DNA from: Salipiger abyssi
GTDB lineage: Bacteria > Pseudomonadota > Alphaproteobacteria > Rhodobacterales > Rhodobacteraceae
DNA: 64,000 bases
Reading direction: 5' to 3'
NCBI RefSeq assembly: GCF_017311415.1
Contig: NZ_JAEKIS010000004.1
Coordinates: 62,001 to 126,000, forward strand
The stretch's first letter is position 1. Every line of letters starts with the position of its first letter. Shown in pieces: positions 59,769 to 64,000 of the stretch. A model generated the notes under the pieces. The model searched no databases. It was not told where the DNA came from and saw nothing but the letters and a program-made list of their open reading frames with translations. A program made the translations under genes and the position numbers.

Positions 59769-60533
59769 GTGCATATCTACCTTTACGAGCCGCGATCCAA
59801 CGCCCTGGCCGGCCTGCTGTCAGAGCTGAACGAGGCACATTGGGAGCCCGTGGCGGTAAATGACGATTTTTTCGAGCGTCAGCTCGACCTGCTGGGCAGC
59901 GACGGCTATGCCGACCGCCCGGTCCTGCTCTCCGGCCATCCACGCATCGTCGAGCATATCGCGCGACTGCGCAAATCCGGCTGCCGAAATCCGATTCTCG
60001 TTCTGCGCGAGCAGCGCGACCCCGAAGCGGCGATGGAAACGCTCGATGCCGGCGCCGATGACGATATCGTCGGGCCGGTGACCGGGCTGGAGCTGCGCAG
60101 CCGGGTCAACGCGATCACCCGGCGCTTTCACGGCCACGCGGCGGCTTCGGTGCATATCGGCGACGTGACCGCCTATTTCGACGGGCGCGACCCGGATGTG
60201 GCCGGCCAGCCGATGAAGCTGTCGCAGCGCGAACTCGCGATCTTTCAGCAGATCGCGCTGGCGGCACCGCGCGTCGTGTCGAAATCGCGGATCTACGATG
60301 CGGTCTACGGCATGGCCGAAGAGCAGCCCTTCGACAAGGTGATCGACGTCTATATCTGCCGGATCCGCAAGAAGATCGAAGAGATGTCGCCGCTGGGCGA
60401 TCCGCATATCCGCACGATCCGGGGCCGTGGCTACAAGTTGGCACCGGAGATTGTCGAGCACGCCGACGGCCCGGTTGTGCTGCGGCCCTCAGACCATTCA
60501 GAACATGAAGTTCAGAAAGCTCAGCTGGGATAG
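59769..60533 (+). CDS. FtcR/Rem-like orphan response regulator of flagellar genes
   Basis: A 254-residue OmpR-type protein: a degenerate receiver domain (residues about 1-115) and a winged-helix domain (KLSQRELAIFQQIALAAPRV, VIDVYICRIRKKIEE, IRTIRGRGYKL). The phosphoacceptor aspartate is replaced: the strand reads PVLLSGHPRI, and the usual early acidic pair is missing. FtcR of Brucella and Rem of Sinorhizobium, also atypical, control flagellar genes. GTG 59769 with GGGAG 6 bases before it is preferred over ATG 59748, which has no ribosome site. Its 3' end overlaps flgL by 36 bases. Confidence 0.78.
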   Translation: MHIYLYEPRSNALAGLLSELNEAHWEPVAVNDDFFERQLDLLGSDGYADRPVLLSGHPRIVEHIARLRKSGCRNPILVLREQRDPEAAMETLDAGADDDIVGPVTGLELRSRVNAITRRFHGHAAASVHIGDVTAYFDGRDPDVAGQPMKLSQRELAIFQQIALAAPRVVSKSRIYDAVYGMAEEQPFDKVIDVYICRIRKKIEEMSPLGDPHIRTIRGRGYKLAPEIVEHADGPVVLRPSDHSEHEVQKAQLG

Positions 60534-61562
60534 GCGCGAGGTGGCGGCATAGCTTGCCTGAAGCTGCGCCTCCAATGCCTTGATATCGGTTGCGGCCTCG
60601 TACTCGTCCACGCCGACCAGATCGGAGATCCGGCTCTTGTAGAGCAGCGCGCGGTCTTCCATGCGGGTGTTCGCGGTCTCGATCCGCGCCGAAGCAGTGT
60701 CGAGCTGGGTCTGGCTGTCGAGCAGCCCCGAGAGCCCGGCATTCAGCCGTTCCGTGGCGGTCCCGACCCAGGCCGCGTAGGCCTCGTCATCGGGAATGGT
60801 TGTTGGGTCGGTGGCGGCGAGCATCGAAAGGCCCTGAAGCACCTGGCGGAACGCCGCGTCATTGGCCTGCACGCCGTAGCTCAGCGTCTCGCCGTCGCCG
60901 ATGCTGGCCGACATGCGCGCGCTGCCGGTGCTGCCGGTAAAGAACAGGGCGTCGAAATTCTCGTCCGGGTCGGCGGCGCTATTGGAAAAGATCGCGTCGA
61001 GCTCGGTAATCCGTGCGGCGACATCGGCAGGCGTGCCCATGCCCTGGGCGATCACGTCCTCGATCACGCCTTGCGGCGACAGGCCGGTATCGGCGCGCGG
61101 ACGGTCCCAGACTTGCAACGCCGTGGTCCCGTCGGCGATCCCCGCGAACATCGGCTGCCCGCCATAGTTCAGGTTGGCCTGGGCGATCACCATATCGAGC
61201 GCCGCGCGCGCCGAGGTCTGAAGCCCCTCCGCCGTTCCGCCTTCCGGTGAACCGTTGGCCAGCGCCAGCTCCAGCGTCGACTGCACCGCTTCGCGCATCG
61301 TGCCAATGGCCTGACTCATTGTATCGAGCCGGCTGCCGAGCAGCGAGTTGGCGGCGGTCTGTGCCTCGTCGCGCTCCAGCGCGGCGTTGAGGTTCAGCGC
61401 CTCGGCGGCGCCGGTGCCCAGTGACTTGTAGATATCGCTCTTCACGCCCGAGGACAGCTCCTGCTCGGCATTGGCAAGCTGGGTCTGCATTTCGGCATTG
61501 GCGTTGCGGCGGAGCAGGTTGCTGTAAAGCGTCGAAGGGCCCCGGTTCATCAGGTAGATCAT
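60498..61562 (-). CDS. flgL: Flagellar hook-filament junction protein FlgL
   Basis: A 354-residue flagellin-like junction protein. The N-terminal helix region is STLYSNLLRRNANAEMQTQL, ANAEQELSSGVKSDIYKSLG; the C-terminal helix is DLVGVDEYEAATDIKALEAQ and YAATSRLSQLSFLNF. FlgL joins FlgK to the filament. It follows flgK by 14 bases, and its last 36 bases overlap the convergent ftcR-like gene. Confidence 0.88.
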   Translation of the reverse strand: MIYLMNRGPSTLYSNLLRRNANAEMQTQLANAEQELSSGVKSDIYKSLGTGAAEALNLNAALERDEAQTAANSLLGSRLDTMSQAIGTMREAVQSTLELALANGSPEGGTAEGLQTSARAALDMVIAQANLNYGGQPMFAGIADGTTALQVWDRPRADTGLSPQGVIEDVIAQGMGTPADVAARITELDAIFSNSAADPDENFDALFFTGSTGSARMSASIGDGETLSYGVQANDAAFRQVLQGLSMLAATDPTTIPDDEAYAAWVGTATERLNAGLSGLLDSQTQLDTASARIETANTRMEDRALLYKSRISDLVGVDEYEAATDIKALEAQLQASYAATSRLSQLSFLNFMF

Positions 61563-61576
61563 GACAGGTCTCCGGG

Positions 61577-62992
61577 TCAGACCGCGCCGAGCAGGGTGTC
61601 GATCATCTCGGAGACGACCGTCAGCACCTGCGCGTTCGCGCCGTAGGATTGTTCGATGGCGGTGAGTTGTTGCAGCTCGTCATCCACATTGACGCCCATG
61701 AACGACATGCGTGTGCTCTGCACCGCGATCGCGCCGGCGGCGAGGCTTTCGGCGGAGCTTTCCGCCTCGGCGCGGGCGCTGTTCTGGCTGGCGATCAGCG
61801 TGGCGACATAGCTCGAGAGCGTGGCACTTTCGCCGAGCCCGGCCTCTGGATCGAAGGCCATGTCGCCGTCGAGCACGGCGATAAAGGCCTCTATCTGGGT
61901 GTTGTCGCCAGCGGCGCCGGGCACATCCGCACCCATGCCGTCGCGGATCCGCCAGTAGGCGCCGCCCTGCTCTGGCAGTACCGCGCCGTTTACCGCGATG
62001 CGCAGCGCCAGCCCGGGCGCGGCGGGATCGCTCAGCGCAGCTCCGGCATCGGTGAAAAGCCCCGCCTCACCGGGGGCGAGGCTGGCATCGGCGTCTTCCA
62101 TGCCCGCGATCAGCGCGCGCGCGACCTCGTCGAGCTGCGCCTGCATCTCGGGGAGCGTCTCGCTGAAAAGCTCGATCTTGCCGGCAAGCGCGCCTTCGGA
62201 GATCCCGCGCACCCCGGGCACGCCCGGGGTGATCTCGAACTCGCCGGCGGTCAGGGTGCCGGTTGCCGTGTCAAAACTCAGCACCTGCGCCGCGTTTCCG
62301 GCCAGCAGCGGTGCGCCGCCCGCCGCAAAAAGCTCGATCCGCCCCTGAGCATCGGTGCGCAGGGTGAAATCCATGTATTCGGCCAGCGCGTCCAGTTCCG
62401 CGCCGATCTTGTCCTGAAGCGCGAGCTGCGCCTCGCTGGTGCCGAGGCTGCCGGAAGAGAGCTGCTCGTTATAGCCGTCGAGACGGCTCAGCGCCGCGTT
62501 GATCTCGGCGATATCCGCGCCGATCCCGTCCTCGGCGCTGTCCATGGCGTCGGCCAGTTCCGAGCCGGCGCTGTTCAGTGTTCGCGCCAGCTCCTGAGCC
62601 TCCGCCACGGTGCTGCGCTGGAGCGCGCCGTCCGAAGGCGAGACCGAAAGCAGCCCAAGCGCGTTCTGGAAATCGGTCAGCCGGGTGAGGATCGTGTTGC
62701 TGCTCTGGCTGTCGCCGAGCAGCGAGGTGTAGGCGGAAAGCCCGGAGGCGATGGCGTCCTGCCGCGCTGTGCGGCCGACCTCGTCGCGATACATAGCATC
62801 GAGCGAGCTATCGACTGCCCGGGTGATTTCGCTCACCGTCGCCGCGCCCTGCGCATTGGTCGCGATATGGGTATCGCGGCGCGCAAAGTTCGGGTTGTTG
62901 GCGTTGGCGATATTCGACGACACGCTTTCGGCCCAGCGTGAGGTCACGCCCATGCCGCTGCGCGCCGCGTTGAAGGCAGATGTCAGCCCCAT
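61577..62992 (-). CDS. flgK: Flagellar hook-associated protein FlgK
   Basis: A 471-residue junction protein, short for FlgK but complete at both ends: MGLTSAFNAARSGMGVTSRW with SVSSNIANANNPNFARRD at the start, and LQQLTAIEQSYGANAQVLTV at the end. FlgK is the first junction layer on the hook. It lies between flgE and flgL, separated by 21 and 14 bases, in one leftward operon. Confidence 0.9.
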   Translation of the reverse strand: MGLTSAFNAARSGMGVTSRWAESVSSNIANANNPNFARRDTHIATNAQGAATVSEITRAVDSSLDAMYRDEVGRTARQDAIASGLSAYTSLLGDSQSSNTILTRLTDFQNALGLLSVSPSDGALQRSTVAEAQELARTLNSAGSELADAMDSAEDGIGADIAEINAALSRLDGYNEQLSSGSLGTSEAQLALQDKIGAELDALAEYMDFTLRTDAQGRIELFAAGGAPLLAGNAAQVLSFDTATGTLTAGEFEITPGVPGVRGISEGALAGKIELFSETLPEMQAQLDEVARALIAGMEDADASLAPGEAGLFTDAGAALSDPAAPGLALRIAVNGAVLPEQGGAYWRIRDGMGADVPGAAGDNTQIEAFIAVLDGDMAFDPEAGLGESATLSSYVATLIASQNSARAEAESSAESLAAGAIAVQSTRMSFMGVNVDDELQQLTAIEQSYGANAQVLTVVSEMIDTLLGAV

Positions 62993-63013
62993 GTCACAGT
63001 CCTATCCAGCGCC

Positions 63014-64000
63014 TCAGCGCTTCAGGTTCACCGTTTCCGTCAGCATCTCGTCGGCGGTGGTGATGATCTTGGCGTTCGACGAATAGGCGCGCTGGCGCTG
63101 GATGAGGCTGGTCAGCTCTTCGGCGATGTCCACATTGGCGGATTCCACGCCGCCCGAGGTCAGCGTACCGCTGTCGCCGCCACCGGCCTGGCCGAGATAG
63201 AAATCGCCGGAGTCGCGCGACATGGCAAAGGTCGAGTTGTTCGAAGTTTCCAGCCCGTTGGGGTTGGCGAATGTGGCCAGCGGGATCGAATAGAGCGCCT
63301 TGCGGGTGCCGTTGTCGAACACGCCCCAGACATCGCCGAACTCGTCGAACTCAACGCGGGAAAGCGTGCCGCTTTCGCTGCCGTCGGCCTCGATGGCCAT
63401 CGGGGTGTAATCGCCGGAGAACTGGGTGAGTCCGTCGAAGCTGTCGGGTGCGCCGAGCGACACGGTGACCACCTGGGGCGCGTCGGCATTGTCGATGGTC
63501 AGGGTCATTTCGCCGGTTGCCGGATCGAAGGCAAAGCCCGCCGGCGCCGCGGCGTTGGCGACGATATCGCTGTAGCTCGCCGGCGCGCCGACATTGGCGC
63601 CGCTGTCGTTGAAATCGACCGTTACGCTGCCGTATTCGGTGGTATCGTCCGAGATCGTCACCACCCACTGGTCGTCGGTGGTGTTGGGCTGGAAGGACAG
63701 GGTCAGGTACTCGGCCTCTCCCAGCGCGTTGTAATATTCCACCGAGGAGACAAAGGCGTCGCCCGGCGTATCGAGCCCGGTTTCCTGCGACGGCAGGTTG
63801 CCGCTGACCGAGACGTTCTCGGTCATGGCGCCGCTGATGGTCTGATTGGCGATGTTCACCGGCTCCAGATCGTTGAAGCTGCTCCGGTCCACCGCGCCCA
63901 GCGTGCCATCGGCTCCGTAGGCATAGCCCATCAGATAGAGCCCCGCCGCGTTGACCAGATTGCCGTTTTCATCGGGCTCGAAGCTGCCGACGCGGGTGAA
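63014..64000 (-). CDS. flgE: Flagellar hook protein FlgE, C-terminal part (5' end outside window)
   Basis: The frame is open to the right edge, giving 328 residues of the hook protein. It begins FTRVGSFEPDENGNLVNAAG then LYLMGYAYG, a typical FlgE segment, then a beta-rich domain, and ends with the flagellar basal-body C-terminal motif IAEELTSLIQRQRAYSSNAK, ITTADEMLTETVNLKR. It forms the curved hook between rod and filament. A methionine within the visible part is internal; the real start lies outside the window. Confidence 0.88.
   Translation of the reverse strand, partial: FTRVGSFEPDENGNLVNAAGLYLMGYAYGADGTLGAVDRSSFNDLEPVNIANQTISGAMTENVSVSGNLPSQETGLDTPGDAFVSSVEYYNALGEAEYLTLSFQPNTTDDQWVVTISDDTTEYGSVTVDFNDSGANVGAPASYSDIVANAAAPAGFAFDPATGEMTLTIDNADAPQVVTVSLGAPDSFDGLTQFSGDYTPMAIEADGSESGTLSRVEFDEFGDVWGVFDNGTRKALYSIPLATFANPNGLETSNNSTFAMSRDSGDFYLGQAGGGDSGTLTSGGVESANVDIAEELTSLIQRQRAYSSNAKIITTADEMLTETVNLKR

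Noticed and set aside
1-64000. Prophage, integrase, transposase, CRISPR, tRNA or rRNA
   Set aside because: None found on either strand. No direct repeat series or structural-RNA sequence was recognised.

Overview
The window looks like chromosomal DNA of a Rhodobacterales (Roseobacter-group) alphaproteobacterium. The DNA is GC-rich with tightly packed operons, many joined by 4-base ATGA overlaps. The flagellar genes have the alphaproteobacterial set (flaF-flbT, motE, a DUF6468/PflI-like gene, DUF1217, an FtcR-like regulator), and candidate CtrA boxes (TTAA-N7-TTAA) lie upstream of flagellar genes. I cannot name the species. No tRNA, rRNA, CRISPR array, prophage or insertion sequence was seen.

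Region 1 (1-24.6 kb) is devoted to amino acid and peptide catabolism. At the left edge a RidA-family gene (partial) and a SelA/DgaE-like PLP enzyme end at a strong terminator. Next come an ACC deaminase (acdS), a homodimeric 2-oxoacid dehydrogenase E1-like protein and a divergent Lrp/AsnC regulator (acdR); together they could turn 1-aminocyclopropane-1-carboxylate into 2-oxobutyrate and on to propionyl-CoA. An 11-gene leftward operon (19.2 to 5.9 kb) follows. It encodes a dipeptide-type ABC transporter, a cytoplasmic gamma-glutamyltransferase-like hydrolase, an M20 peptidase, a TauE exporter, D-serine dehydratase, an amidase, RidA and a DadA-like oxidase. It faces a GntR/FCD regulator whose likely operator, TTGTATACAA, lies in the shared promoter. 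A degenerate LysR/HisC scar and a small AbrB-PIN toxin-antitoxin module separate this from peptidase T and a second, exported gamma-glutamyltransferase.

Region 2 (24.6-47 kb) holds two more catabolic islands. The first has a TetR regulator divergent from hyuA-hyuB (hydantoinase/oxoprolinase), a polyamine-type ABC importer, an LLM flavin monooxygenase and a DAO-type FAD oxidase, all in one direction. The second is a bidirectional island. Its left arm carries an SDR, a DoxX protein and a polysaccharide-deacetylase-like hydrolase. Its right arm carries a TIM-barrel isomerase, an SDR, an Rbs-type sugar ABC importer, an ABM-domain protein and two tandem duplicated MarR regulators. Substrates of both islands are unknown.

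Region 3 (47.4-64 kb) is a flagellar cluster: fliL-fliM-DUF6468-motE leftward; fliF-fliH-fliN-fliP-fliG rightward; a nested inverted-repeat element; then leftward flaF-flbT-DUF1217, the flagellin gene, flgI-flgJ'-flgN-like, and flgE(partial)-flgK-flgL. The ftcR-like regulator lies between flgI and flgL and overlaps the flgL 3' end. Together these encode basal-body ring, C-ring, export, rod, hook, junction and filament parts plus their regulators.
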